A stretch of DNA of 32,952 nt, taken from JAUVXJ01 sp034430275 (GTDB lineage: Bacteria; Chloroflexota; Anaerolineae; UBA7937; B3-Chlor). The stretch covers positions 1 through 32,952 of the forward strand of contig DAOUEW010000043.1 in NCBI GenBank assembly GCA_034430275.1, written 5' to 3'. Positions 6,978 to 15,493 of the stretch are shown in pieces. Position 1 is the first letter of the stretch. Each line of letters opens with the position of its first letter. Under the pieces are notes generated by a model. The model had not been told where the DNA came from, did no database searches, and was given only the letters and a program-made list of their open reading frames with translations. Position numbers and translations under genes: made by a program.

Positions 6978-7814
6978 TCAGGCCTCGAGGGCTCCCGGTA
7001 TTCCCCTCAACTCCTCGAAGGTGAACACCGGGCCGTCTCGGCAGATGTACTTGTCACCGATGTTGCAGCGGCCGCACTTGCCCACGCCGCACTTCATCTT
7101 CATCTCCAACGTCGTCACTATGTCGGCGAAGGGGTACCCCATCTCTTCCAGCGCTCCAACGACCAGCCTGATCATGATCGGCGGCCCGCAGGTGAAGGCT
7201 ACCCTATTCTTTGGCGATGGGTTGATCTCTCTCAGGAAAGGCGGCACGAACCCCACGGGACCGTCCCAGGTGTCGTCGCCTACGTCGACCGTCACGGCCA
7301 GATCGACATCGGAGCGCTCTTCCCACTGCTTCAACTCCTCCTTGTAGACCAGATCCTGAGGACTCCGCGCCCCGTAGACGATCTGGACCTCTCCGTAGCG
7401 CTCCCTGTTGTCGAGGACGTACTGAATCAGCGACCGCAGAGGGGGCAAGCCAATACCGCCGCCGATGAAGAGCAGATCCTTGCCTTCGATCTCTACTGTG
7501 GGCCATCCGTTGCCCAGAGGTCCTCGCACGCCCAGCTTGTCCCCGGGCTCGAGATCGTGAATGGCGTTAGTCACCGTGCCCACCGCCCTGACGCAGAACT
7601 CCAGACGGTCCTTCCATGTTGGAGATGAAGCGATGCCGATGGGACACTCCCCAACCCCGAAAACAGACAACTCCGCGAACTGTCCCGGCTGATAAGTGAA
7701 CGAATCGCTCAACTCCGGATCGTCGAAAGTCACCACGAAGGTACTGATGTCGGGCGTCTCCGGACGCACCTCCTTGAGAGTGGCTATCGAAGGCAAGTAG
7801 ATGTTATCCGTCAC
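6978..7814 (-). CDS. FAD/NAD(P)-binding [2Fe-2S] oxidoreductase (sulfhydrogenase gamma/AsrB-like)
   Basis: 278 residues with the ferredoxin-NADP reductase fold. FAD domain: YQPGQFAELSVFG and CPIGIASSPT. NAD(P) domain: LLFIGGGIGLPPLRSLI, VYGARSPQDL and FTCGPPIMI. C-terminal [2Fe-2S] loop: CGVGKCGRCNIGDKYIC. This layout is that of hydrogenase/sulfhydrogenase gamma subunits, anaerobic sulfite reductase B and dihydroorotate dehydrogenase electron-transfer subunits. It probably exchanges electrons between NAD(P) and the neighbouring FeS proteins. The GTG start at 7814 lies 11 bases inside the upstream dicluster gene, showing tight coupling. Its operon partners tie it to the AOR rather than to a hydrogenase; no hydrogenase large subunit is in the window. 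Confidence 0.93.
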   Translation of the reverse strand: MTDNIYLPSIATLKEVRPETPDISTFVVTFDDPELSDSFTYQPGQFAELSVFGVGECPIGIASSPTWKDRLEFCVRAVGTVTNAIHDLEPGDKLGVRGPLGNGWPTVEIEGKDLLFIGGGIGLPPLRSLIQYVLDNRERYGEVQIVYGARSPQDLVYKEELKQWEERSDVDLAVTVDVGDDTWDGPVGFVPPFLREINPSPKNRVAFTCGPPIMIRLVVGALEEMGYPFADIVTTLEMKMKCGVGKCGRCNIGDKYICRDGPVFTFEELRGIPGALEA

Positions 7815-8838
7815 TTACGCCCTCCTTGGCCAAGATATCCTTGATCACCTCCGTGATCTCCACGCCGCCCGGGCAATGCACGAGACACCTGGCACACCCA
7901 ACACAGGCATAGCCTGTTCCGTACCTCGAAGGGAACGAGCTGAACTTGTGGAAGTACCGGTTCCGCGTCCGTTCACGTCTGCTCGGACGTGCGTTCTCCC
8001 CGCTCGCCATCAGCGCGAAGTCGCCGTACATGCACGAGTCCCAGCAGCGGTAACGGATACCCGCCGACGTCGATCCCACGTCGGAGATGTCGAAGCAATG
8101 ACAAGTCGGGCAGACGTAGGTACAGATTCCACACCCCAGGCAGGGCAAGCTCAGCTTGTCCCAGTACTCATCCTCCCACAGAGTATCCAGCTTCTCCTTC
8201 AGTTCAGCCACGTCTAGCGCCGGCATGTCCACCGGGGGCGGCTGTAGCTCCTGCTCCTCGGCCTCCGTCAGTGCGCTGAACAGACTCTCGCCCAAAGTCA
8301 CCAGTTCCTGGCCCCTTTCCGTCACCACATCCACCAAGTAGAAATCCCCCACGTCGGTCAATAGAATATCGCTCCCCTCTGGCGACAGAGGGTCTATGCC
8401 AAATGTGGTACAGAAACAACTGGAGCGCGGAGGCGTGGGGCAAGCCAGTGCGATCAGCGCTGTCCTATCACGCCTCTCGCGGTAGTAGCTGTCTTCGAGA
8501 TCATCGAGGAACACCCTGTCCAGCAGCGCCAGACTGCTCACGTCGCAGTTCCGAATCCCAACCACGACCCTGTCTTTCTCCAGAGGCTTCGCCTCCTCCA
8601 GCTCGATCTCCTCTCCCCTCTTGTGAAAGGCAAACAGGCCCTCCACTTGTGGGAAGAACAAGCTCTTAGGCGGGATGAGCGAGTTGGCGTACTCCAGATC
8701 CAGCTCTGCGCTGGAGCTCACCGGCCCGAAAAGGTGCACCTCTTCATCCTTGACCGGTCCAATCAGCTCGTACTTCGTGGCTATGCTGTCTAGCCAGCGG
8801 CCCAGGTCGGTCTTGCCGATCTTCTTTCTTTGCACCAT
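7804..8838 (-). CDS. 4Fe-4S dicluster protein (sulfhydrogenase beta/AsrA-like)
   Basis: 344 residues. The N-terminal 220 residues form the domain that precedes the clusters in hydrogenase beta and anaerobic sulfite reductase A proteins, with VVVGIRNCDVSSLALLD and a Cys-rich SSCFCTTFG. Two 4Fe-4S motifs follow: CLGCGICTYVCPTC (Cys233, 236, 239, 243) and CVGCARCLVHCPGG (Cys312, 315, 318, 322). Such subunits bridge between an NAD(P)/FAD module and a catalytic partner, and here the FAD/NAD module is the next gene. The ATG is preceded by GGAGGG that includes part of the upstream stop, with a six-base gap. No catalytic site of its own is recognised. Confidence 0.9.
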   Translation of the reverse strand: MVQRKKIGKTDLGRWLDSIATKYELIGPVKDEEVHLFGPVSSSAELDLEYANSLIPPKSLFFPQVEGLFAFHKRGEEIELEEAKPLEKDRVVVGIRNCDVSSLALLDRVFLDDLEDSYYRERRDRTALIALACPTPPRSSCFCTTFGIDPLSPEGSDILLTDVGDFYLVDVVTERGQELVTLGESLFSALTEAEEQELQPPPVDMPALDVAELKEKLDTLWEDEYWDKLSLPCLGCGICTYVCPTCHCFDISDVGSTSAGIRYRCWDSCMYGDFALMASGENARPSRRERTRNRYFHKFSSFPSRYGTGYACVGCARCLVHCPGGVEITEVIKDILAKEGVSDG

Positions 8839-8844
8839 GCCCTC

Positions 8845-9804
8845 CTACAGAAACGGATCCTGGTCATCCAGCTCGAAGTTCACCAGTGGAGGAACTGTTT
8901 CGATTTCCATACCAGCTTCGTAGTCGAACAGCTCGGCGACGTCTTTCTGAACCTTCTTGTAGAGCCGGCTCAACGGGATGTTCATGGGGCACACCCGTTC
9001 GCACTCTCCGCAGTCTATGCACCGGCCAGCCAGATGGACGGCCCTGATCAGATGATAGAGCTCGTTCTCCGGCAGCAGCGGCGGCCTGTCCAGCCAACGA
9101 GGGACCTTCCGGTCGAAAAGGCACTCTTCGCAGTAGCATGCGTAGCAGACCTCGCGACACGCATTGCAGCGGATACACCGCCCGAACTGCTTCTGCCAGA
9201 AAGCCCTTCGCTCCTCCAGCGGCAGACTCTCGAGCTCCTCGACAGCCGCGTACTCTGGCTCCTCTGCTTCGATCTCGAAGGGAACTACGTCTCCCAAGGT
9301 GAAGTCATAGTCAAAAGCGAGGGGGTGCCGGCAATGGAAGCACTTGTCGAGCAGTACGTCCTCCTTGGCTACCTTCCGGGACTCTTTCCCCACCGTGACC
9401 AGGAATTCATCGCCCGCATCCTCCACACGGCTCACTTGCTCCAGGGCAGCACCCAGCTCCCGACCCAGCTTGCGAGGGTCGACCTGGCCCTGGCAGGGAA
9501 CTCCCACCACCACGACTTTCTCGCGTTCGATCTGGTTCTGCTTGACCAACTCCACTATGGCCCTGGCGTCACACCCCTTCACCAGAACGCCCACCTTGCC
9601 CTCCAGGTCCTTGCCCCGAAGGACGTACTTGCTGAGGTTCTGGACGCAGAGAGGGCCCCACACCAACTTCTCAGCCTCGCTCTTCTCGGTCACGAAGCAA
9701 GGAACGACGCGATGCGGCTCGGCCCCCTCGCCGTATCCGATGAAGTACGTCATGTCCCCGCCGTCAAGTAGCTGTCCGACTATCTCCCTTAGCCTATCCT
9801 GCAT
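8845..9804 (-). CDS. FrhB-like iron-sulfur electron-transfer protein
   Basis: 319 residues from the ATG at 9804 (AGGAG seven bases upstream; a GTG one codon earlier is possible). The first half resembles the F420-hydrogenase/formate dehydrogenase beta (FrhB/FdhB) domain, with VGVLVKGCDARAIVELVKQN and VVVVGVPCQGQ. Then come DKCFHCRHP, a Cys-dense motif CIRCNACREVCYACYCEEC (from residue 210) and a last cluster CIDCGECERVCPMNIPLSRL. This indicates at least two 4Fe-4S clusters and perhaps a flavin. FrhB proteins reduce F420 or accept electrons from it; whether F420 is used here is not visible. The start overlaps the stop of the collapsed gene upstream (TGATG). Confidence 0.85.
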   Translation of the reverse strand: MQDRLREIVGQLLDGGDMTYFIGYGEGAEPHRVVPCFVTEKSEAEKLVWGPLCVQNLSKYVLRGKDLEGKVGVLVKGCDARAIVELVKQNQIEREKVVVVGVPCQGQVDPRKLGRELGAALEQVSRVEDAGDEFLVTVGKESRKVAKEDVLLDKCFHCRHPLAFDYDFTLGDVVPFEIEAEEPEYAAVEELESLPLEERRAFWQKQFGRCIRCNACREVCYACYCEECLFDRKVPRWLDRPPLLPENELYHLIRAVHLAGRCIDCGECERVCPMNIPLSRLYKKVQKDVAELFDYEAGMEIETVPPLVNFELDDQDPFL

Positions 9805-10102
9805 CACTTCTCTCCTGGCTCCGTTGGTTGGGTGATCTTCTGTAGTCGCCTAGGACCCAGATCCTTGATCTGCTTCGTCACCTGCTGGACTGTGTCAACG
9901 GACTTGGCTCCCGCGGAGGCAGATACCCACGCTATCCACCTTGCTTCCCAAGTCGCCAGCCACGGAAGGGCGGCTCCCAACCATCTCTACCACGGGACCC
10001 AGTAGTTCGCGTGTTTCCCGCTCGGACGAGAGTCCGTCCCCTCGGAGCATCGATCATACCCGAGGCGCCGCCGACGACGACCATAACCGATCGGCTACTC
10101 AA
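9804..10102 (-). pseudogene. Collapsed HdrA-MvhD-like gene: head and tail kept, middle lost
   Basis: Between the polyferredoxin and the FrhB-like gene no intact gene exists, but both ends of one can be read. Head: SD GGTGGAGGA, then TTG at 10102 opens SSRSVMVVVGGASGM, which looks like the FAD Rossmann start of HdrA-type proteins with one Gly missing. Tail, in another frame: EARWIAWVSASAGAK then VDTVQQVTKQIKDLGP, stopping at TGA 9806-9804 in a TGATG overlap with the next start. The tail matches the C-terminal consensus of MvhD (hydrogenase delta) domains as I know it. An in-frame TAG lies upstream of the tail. An HdrA-MvhD protein would be many hundred residues, so a large internal deletion is inferred. 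Confidence 0.5.
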
Positions 10103-10208
10103 CCTCGCTCCTCCACCAATCGCTCCGCACAACAGAGGAGGGCATACCTTGTCAGCGGAACATGATCCCAAGCATGCCCTCACCGCACTCCGGATGTATC
10201 AGGCCAGC

Positions 10209-10694
10209 CTAGGCGGCAACCTCTCTGCTCATGAACTCAGCCAGCTTGGCTGCCGCCGCTCTCTTCTTCCTCAGATTCACAGCATTGGCGTCGACGAACT
10301 CCAGCGCGCCCGGAAAACAGAACCTCACACACTGTGGGTCCCCGTCGCACAGATCGCACTTGATAACCCTGTTGGCCACCGTATCGATGCGCATGCCGCC
10401 AAAGGGACAGGCCGTCACGCACTCCTCGCAACCCACACATAGATCGTAGTCCAGCCTCACCAGGCCCACCACCTCATCCCTGGAGAGTGCGTCCATGCGG
10501 CAAACCGCGATGCAAGGCGCATCCGTGCACTGCTGGCAGACCACAGGCATGAGATAGCCTTCCATGAACCGCTTTCTGACACTAATTCTGGCCCTGCTGG
10601 GGTTGCTCACCCCCTCGTGTTTGACAGAGCAGACCATCTCGCACAGTCGACAACCGGTGCACTGGTCTTGGTCAACCAGAATCATCTTCTGCAT
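10209..10694 (-). CDS. Polyferredoxin subunit (HycB/AorA/BamC-like, four 4Fe-4S motifs)
   Basis: 161 residues with four Cys clusters in the order seen in DmsB/HycB-type electron-transfer subunits: CTGCRLCEMVC (12-22), CQQCTDAPCIAVC, CVGCEECVTACPFGGM and CDLCDGDPQCVRFC. It lies 14 bases downstream of the AOR gene. Small proteins of this type are the partners of tungsten AOR-family enzymes, such as AorA of aromatic-aldehyde AOR and BamC of class II benzoyl-CoA reductase. It should carry electrons from the tungsten enzyme to the flavin/FeS modules downstream. The ATG at 10694 has only a distant AGGGG. Confidence 0.92.
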   Translation of the reverse strand: MQKMILVDQDQCTGCRLCEMVCSVKHEGVSNPSRARISVRKRFMEGYLMPVVCQQCTDAPCIAVCRMDALSRDEVVGLVRLDYDLCVGCEECVTACPFGGMRIDTVANRVIKCDLCDGDPQCVRFCFPGALEFVDANAVNLRKKRAAAAKLAEFMSREVAA

Positions 10695-10708
10695 AGCGTA
10701 TATTGCCC

Positions 10709-12598
10709 CTAGATCAGATGGGATGGCTCATGATCCAGTCCGAGCCTCTCCAGCGTCTCTTGACTGGGGACACCGTTCTTATCCCACCCATGCAGCTCGT
10801 AGTACTCATCAAGCATGCCGTTGAACTTCTCCCGGTCCAGGCTGCGTCCGCGGACGATGGCCAGACCCCGCCTGGTGGGCTCGTCGAAATACCGGTCCGA
10901 CAGCATGTCGTCCTTCCGGTCGAAGCCCTCTCTGAGATTGAATATCCTCTCGATATTGTAGCACCTCTCGGCCACGTCCCACACCTCCCGAGGTGACAGC
11001 TCAAGTCCTGCGTTGTAGTGCAGAAACTTGGAGATGTGCTCGAAATTGATCAGGTTCGGGCTGAGGAAAGTGCAGTGGTACTTGCACACGCCGGCGCAGT
11101 CGATGGCCATGTACATCATCTCGTGCCAGATGACCTGCCAAGCCTTGCCCTCATACTCTCTGTAGTCCGAGCTATACGTACCCTTGTACTCGACAGGGTT
11201 GTTATATACCTTCTCCAGTACTGGGACAGGCAGGTTGTACAGGTCTATGCCCGGCCGGCTGCGCAAGTGATCCGATCCTCTGGTCGCTGTGGCGATACCG
11301 AGAGCCAGGGCAGGCGTTGGCCTCTCGTCCGAGTGCAGGTTGCTCATCCCTTTCACGTGGATGTTGTACTTCAGAGAGTCTTTGCCGATCTTGGCCGCAG
11401 CCCGCTTGGGTCCCTCCGCCAGGATGTCACCTATCCCCCTCCGGAAGGCGATCTGCCGAACCAGCTCCAGGACAGCCTCCGTGTTGCCCCACTCCAGCTT
11501 GAGTCCGCCGGTGTCCTCGTCATTGATGATGCCCTTTTCATACAGCTCCATGGCCCAGGCCATCATACTGCCTGTCTCCAGGATGTCCAGCCCCCAGTGA
11601 TTGGCCAGATGGTTGCCCATTAGCACCGTCTCGAAGTCGTTGCATCCCACTTCCCAGCCAAACGCCCCCTGGGCCGCGTACTCAGGACCTTCGTCGTAGA
11701 TGCCATCAATGAGGTACCGGTGACGACAGTGGATGACGCAGCCGAAGCAACCCACCGTGCCGAAGGTGTAGTCCTCGATATGCTCGCACTCGATGGGCTC
11801 TGCATCAAGGAGCTGGTTATACTGGAAGTTCTGAGTCCGCACCAGGCCCGTGGAGTTGGTCACGCTCTGTATGAACATCGTACCATACTTGCCCATGACT
11901 TGGGCGAACTTGGTCCCCCTGATGTGCATCAGCACCTCATAGTCGTACTCCAGCGCCTCCTCCGGGTGCTTGATCTGCACATCCATGGTGCCCCGAGCCG
12001 CTACGGCCTTCACCTTCTTCGAGCCCAGGACCGCGCCCAACCCGCTCCGGCCGCCAGCGTTCTTCATCCCGTTCATCACGGTGGCGTATCTGACCAGGTT
12101 CTCCCCGGCTGGCCCAATACAGAGTACCTGCACCTCAGGCCCCAGTTCCCCATGCAGAGCGTTCTGAGTGTCTCGCGTGCTGAGGCCCCACAAATGCGAC
12201 GCATCCCTGATCTCGATCTTCCCGTCGTTGATCCAGATGTACACAGGCTCCTCCGCCTGGCCCTTCAGCATCAAGTGGTGGAACCCTGCCCAGGTCATCT
12301 CCGGCGCGAAGAACCCACCCATGTTGGTGCTGCCAACCGCTCCGGTCAAGGGCGACTTAGCAGCCACGTGACCACGCGCCGAGGCTGAGGACAAGGTCGC
12401 ACTCAAGAGCCCAGCGCTGATCACTGCGACGTTGTCCGGACCGAGCGCGTCGATCCCTGGCTCTGTGTAGTTGTACAGCAGATACATGTCCAGGCCGCGC
12501 CCGCCGATGAACTTCTTTCTAAGTTCGATCGGTATGGGCTTGATCTCGATCTCTCCTGTGGACAGATCGACGATACCGAGTTTGCGATTGAGAGGCAT
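10709..12598 (-). CDS. aor: Tungsten aldehyde:ferredoxin oxidoreductase family protein
   Basis: 629 residues, normal for the family. The N-terminal pterin domain carries SARGHVAAKSPLTGAVGSTN, MGGFFAPEMTWAGF and the GGRSGLGAVLGSKKVKAVAA run. The 4Fe-4S ligands are CFGCVIHC (Cys284, 287, 291) plus Cys505 in DCAGVC; the two pterin-contact motifs correspond to NHWGLD and DCAGVC. Such enzymes oxidise aldehydes to acids with very low-potential electrons passed to ferredoxin. With paaK and iorAB nearby, aryl acetaldehydes are likely substrates. The same fold includes BamB, the tungsten subunit of class II benzoyl-CoA reductase, and a ring-reduction role cannot be excluded. It heads the polyferredoxin/FrhB/FNR/MoaD set. 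Confidence 0.93.
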   Translation of the reverse strand: MPLNRKLGIVDLSTGEIEIKPIPIELRKKFIGGRGLDMYLLYNYTEPGIDALGPDNVAVISAGLLSATLSSASARGHVAAKSPLTGAVGSTNMGGFFAPEMTWAGFHHLMLKGQAEEPVYIWINDGKIEIRDASHLWGLSTRDTQNALHGELGPEVQVLCIGPAGENLVRYATVMNGMKNAGGRSGLGAVLGSKKVKAVAARGTMDVQIKHPEEALEYDYEVLMHIRGTKFAQVMGKYGTMFIQSVTNSTGLVRTQNFQYNQLLDAEPIECEHIEDYTFGTVGCFGCVIHCRHRYLIDGIYDEGPEYAAQGAFGWEVGCNDFETVLMGNHLANHWGLDILETGSMMAWAMELYEKGIINDEDTGGLKLEWGNTEAVLELVRQIAFRRGIGDILAEGPKRAAAKIGKDSLKYNIHVKGMSNLHSDERPTPALALGIATATRGSDHLRSRPGIDLYNLPVPVLEKVYNNPVEYKGTYSSDYREYEGKAWQVIWHEMMYMAIDCAGVCKYHCTFLSPNLINFEHISKFLHYNAGLELSPREVWDVAERCYNIERIFNLREGFDRKDDMLSDRYFDEPTRRGLAIVRGRSLDREKFNGMLDEYYELHGWDKNGVPSQETLERLGLDHEPSHLI

Positions 12599-12670
12599 CC
12601 CTTGCTAAGACTCCTGCTACCTGAAGCGAGAGCGTGCCCTCGTCGTCGGACCTTCCCTAACGCCAGGTGA

Positions 12671-12877
12671 CTAGGATTCCATTTTGTCCCACATGGGGCC
12701 CCTGACCTTCGCGAATTGAGGGTTCACCCAAGATACCCTCCACTCCCAACCACACTCAGGGCACTTAATCCTATCCGCCTTGGGCGGAACCTTGCAGCGG
12801 TGGAGGCAGTTGAGGCATCTCACCTCGGGGATGGGGTCACTGCCCTTCTGCTCCCTCTTGCCACCGTTCCTGGCCAT
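12671..12877 (-). CDS. Small zinc-ribbon protein, function unknown
   Basis: 68 residues from the ATG at 12877. It has CLNCLHRC and, eleven residues on, CPECGWEWRVSW: Cys21, 24, 28, 39 and 42, enough for one zinc ribbon. Basic residues flank the ribbon (ARNGGKREQKG start). I do not recognise the family. It is the first gene after a TATAAT box (12914-12919), 72 bases upstream of the AOR gene and just downstream of the thiolases, so it may be the leading gene of the AOR operon. Zinc-ribbon/OB proteins often partner thiolases in archaea, but no OB domain is present here. The SD is weak. Confidence 0.7.
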   Translation of the reverse strand: MARNGGKREQKGSDPIPEVRCLNCLHRCKVPPKADRIKCPECGWEWRVSWVNPQFAKVRGPMWDKMES

Positions 12878-12913
12878 GCTTGGTCTCTCTCTAAAGTGGA
12901 CCCCTGCACTCCA

Positions 12914-12942
12914 ATTATACTGAGCCGGCTCCCGATCAGCCA
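12914..12942 (-). promoter_or_regulatory. Candidate promoter for the zinc-ribbon/AOR operon
   Basis: A perfect TATAAT lies on the minus strand at 12919-12914, 37 bases before the zinc-ribbon ATG. The -35 region at 17-18 bases (TGGCTG) matches poorly. It lies in the 104-base gap between thiolase and zinc-ribbon genes. Confidence 0.45.
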
Positions 12943-12981
12943 GCAGGCATGGCTTGGCACAGTAGGGCGTTTGCTGTGGCC

Positions 12982-14166
12982 CTACTGCAAGCACTCCAAC
13001 ACGGCTGCGATCCCCATACCCCCGCCTACGCAGAGAGTCGAGAGACCGTACCGCAGGCCACGCCTGCGTAGTTCGTACAGCAGCGTCAGGGTGACCCTGG
13101 CACCACTGGCGCCCACGGGATGACCCAAAGCAATCGCCCCGCCGTTCACGTTGACCCGGTCCCGGTTGAGGCCCAAGTCCCTCTCGCAAGCCAGGTACTG
13201 AGCGGCGAACGCCTCGTTGACTTCCACCAACTCCATGTCCTCCAAACTCATCCCAGCTCGCTCGAGTGCTTTTCTGGAAGCCTCCACCGGTCCTATGCCC
13301 ATGATCTCCGGGTTCACTCCCACGCTAGCCCACGATACGAGTCGGCCCAGCGGCTTGAGGCCCATGTCTCTTGCCCGTTCCGAGGTGGTTATCACAAAGG
13401 CCGCCGCGCCGTCGTTGATGCCGCAGGAGTTCCCGGCGGTCACCGTGCCGTCCTTCCTGAAGACCGGTGGCAGTTGAGCCAGGCTCTCCACACTGGAGTC
13501 GGTCCGGATGTGCTCATCGCGGTCTACCACGACGCTCCTGCCCCTGCGGTCCTTGGTCTCCACAGGCACGATCTCCTCAGCGAAGCGACCGTTCTCTCGA
13601 GCCTCCGCTGCCAGGCTGTGGCTGCGAGAGGCGAACTCATCCTGCTCCTCTCGGGAGATGTGGTACATCTCTGCCAGCTTCTCGGCCGTGAGCCCCATGA
13701 TCAGCCCGTTCCACTGATCCGTGAGGGCCACCAGCACGTAGTCTTCCACCTCCACGTTCCCCAGCCGGAATCCGTCCCGCAAGCCGCGGATGAGGTGGGG
13801 ACACTGCGTCATGTTCTCCGTGCCACCCGCCAGCACCATTGTGGCATCGCCAAGCATGAGTTGTTGGGCAGCGATCACGCCGGCCTCCAGGCCGGACGCG
13901 CACAGTCGGTTCACCGTCAGGCCGGGCACCTCGATGGGAACCCCCACACTCATGCCGACGTGGCGGGCCAGATAGGGTGCATCCTTGCAGGTTTGGACCA
14001 CGTTCCCAAAGACCACGTGGTCGATGGCCTCTGGCTCGACCTGGGAGCGCTTCAGGGCCTCCCGAGCGGCAATTGCGCCCAGCTCGGTGGCCGTCACACC
14101 CTTCAGTCCGCCGTTAAGACCTCCGAATGCGGTACGCGCACCCTCGACAATAACCACCTCGTCCAT
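12982..14166 (-). CDS. Acetyl-CoA acetyltransferase-type thiolase
   Basis: 394 residues, the usual thiolase length. The nucleophilic Cys lies in VNRLCASGLEAGV, the catalytic His in NGGAIALGHPVGASGARV, and the second Cys in LCVGGGMG; NEAFAAQYLACERDL is also intact. Thiolases cleave or form 3-ketoacyl-CoA with CoA. It is the second of two adjacent thiolases 53 bases apart, probably arisen by an old duplication, since both share the same frame of motifs and length. Biosynthetic and degradative thiolases cannot be told apart here; the catabolic neighbourhood favours beta-oxidation. An SD of GGGG precedes the ATG. Confidence 0.94.
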   Translation of the reverse strand: MDEVVIVEGARTAFGGLNGGLKGVTATELGAIAAREALKRSQVEPEAIDHVVFGNVVQTCKDAPYLARHVGMSVGVPIEVPGLTVNRLCASGLEAGVIAAQQLMLGDATMVLAGGTENMTQCPHLIRGLRDGFRLGNVEVEDYVLVALTDQWNGLIMGLTAEKLAEMYHISREEQDEFASRSHSLAAEARENGRFAEEIVPVETKDRRGRSVVVDRDEHIRTDSSVESLAQLPPVFRKDGTVTAGNSCGINDGAAAFVITTSERARDMGLKPLGRLVSWASVGVNPEIMGIGPVEASRKALERAGMSLEDMELVEVNEAFAAQYLACERDLGLNRDRVNVNGGAIALGHPVGASGARVTLTLLYELRRRGLRYGLSTLCVGGGMGIAAVLECLQ

Positions 14167-14219
14167 CTAGATACCCCAAAGATGTCGCGCGGTCTACTAG
14201 CCCCGGTCCCTCGTGCTGC

Positions 14220-15422
14220 CTACGTCAGGTTCTCGAAGATACCGGCCATCCCCTGACCGCCCCCAATGCACATCGTGGCCAGGCAGTACTGCTTGTTGCG
14301 CTCCCTCAGCTCGTACATGGCGCTCAGGGAGATGCGGATCCCAGTGCAGGCTGTGGGGTGCCCGAGAGCAAGCGCACCGCCATTCACGTTGGTGATCTCT
14401 CTATTGTTCTTCAACTCCCGCTCGCAGGCCAGGTACTGGGCGGCGAAGGCTTCATTCAGTTCGATGATGTCGATGTCCTCGATCTTCATCCCCGCTCGCT
14501 CCAGCGCCTGCTTCGTCGCGGGCACGGGCCCGATGCCCATGATATCGGGGTTGCAGCCCATGGCACCATAGGACACCAGCCTGGCCAGAGGCTTCAAGCC
14601 GCGCTCCTTGGCCACGTCCATCGTCGTCACCACGACGGAGCCAGCACCATCGGTGATGGGACACGCATTTCCGGCAGTGACTGTGCCATCCGCCTTGAAG
14701 GCCGGCTTGAGCTTCGCCAGCTTCTCCACCGTGGTATCGTCCCGGATCCGCTCGTCCTGCTCGAACAGCCTGGTCTCGCCCTTCCTGCCGGCAGGAACCT
14801 CGATGGGCGCTATCTCCTTGGCTAGGCGCCCACTGTCCCGCGCCGCCGCTGCCAGCATGTGACTGCGGTAGGCGAACTCGTCCTGCTCTTCGCGAGTGAC
14901 GTTGTACATCTCCGCCAGGTTCTCGGCGGTCAGCGCCATGCGCAAGCCGTTGTAGGTGTCTACAAAGACCGTATCCCCCCAATGGTCAATCACGCCCTCC
15001 CCGTAACGGAGGCCATCGCGCGCCTGTCTGATGACGAAAGGCATCTGGTCCATGGCTTCCACGCCGCCAGCCAGGATGAACTTGTACTCATCGTCGATGA
15101 TCAGCATGCGAGCTGCGGTGACGATGGCCTCCAGCCCCGACCCGCAGATGCGTCCCAGGTTCAAAGCGGGCACCGGTATGGGACACCCCGACTTGAGCCC
15201 GATGTGTCTCGACAGGTACTGGGCATCGCCGCTCGATTGAGAAGCATTGCCCCAGACCACGTGGTCTATCCATTCGGGCTCGACTCCGGAACGCCTCATG
15301 GCCTCCTTCGCCACGTGGGTTGACATGTCTGCCGGGTGCACGTCCTTCAGTGACCCACCGTAGTGAGACAGGGGAGTACGCGCCCCATCAAGGACCACAA
15401 TATCCTTGCCATAGAAATTCAT
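14220..15422 (-). CDS. Thiolase family protein (second copy)
   Basis: 400 residues. Active-site Cys in LGRICGSGLEAIV, His in NGGALALGHPTACTGIRI, second Cys in MCIGGGQGMAG, and NEAFAAQYLACEREL. All catalytic residues are intact. Compared with its neighbour it has an altered post-His segment (PTACTG instead of PVGASG) and a GNASQSSGDAQYL substrate loop, so the pair may act on different chain lengths or branched/aryl substrates. AAGGAG lies ten bases before the ATG. It is preceded by a 203-base gap rich in inverted repeats, where a separate transcript could begin. Confidence 0.94.
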   Translation of the reverse strand: MNFYGKDIVVLDGARTPLSHYGGSLKDVHPADMSTHVAKEAMRRSGVEPEWIDHVVWGNASQSSGDAQYLSRHIGLKSGCPIPVPALNLGRICGSGLEAIVTAARMLIIDDEYKFILAGGVEAMDQMPFVIRQARDGLRYGEGVIDHWGDTVFVDTYNGLRMALTAENLAEMYNVTREEQDEFAYRSHMLAAAARDSGRLAKEIAPIEVPAGRKGETRLFEQDERIRDDTTVEKLAKLKPAFKADGTVTAGNACPITDGAGSVVVTTMDVAKERGLKPLARLVSYGAMGCNPDIMGIGPVPATKQALERAGMKIEDIDIIELNEAFAAQYLACERELKNNREITNVNGGALALGHPTACTGIRISLSAMYELRERNKQYCLATMCIGGGQGMAGIFENLT

Positions 15423-15493
15423 CGCAATATCGCTCCTTTCAACAACCGTTCTCCTGATACATCTTCACGTTCCTTCCCACCGGCGGGCAGCCA

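Noticed and set aside
8830..9771. Plus-strand open frame opposite the FrhB-like gene
   Set aside because: Antisense shadow; the minus strand carries the Cys cluster motifs.
6978..9804. A hydrogenase or anaerobic sulfite reductase operon
   Set aside because: The beta- and gamma-like subunits are there, but no NiFe large/small subunit or siroheme subunit is present; the AOR is the only catalytic protein in line.
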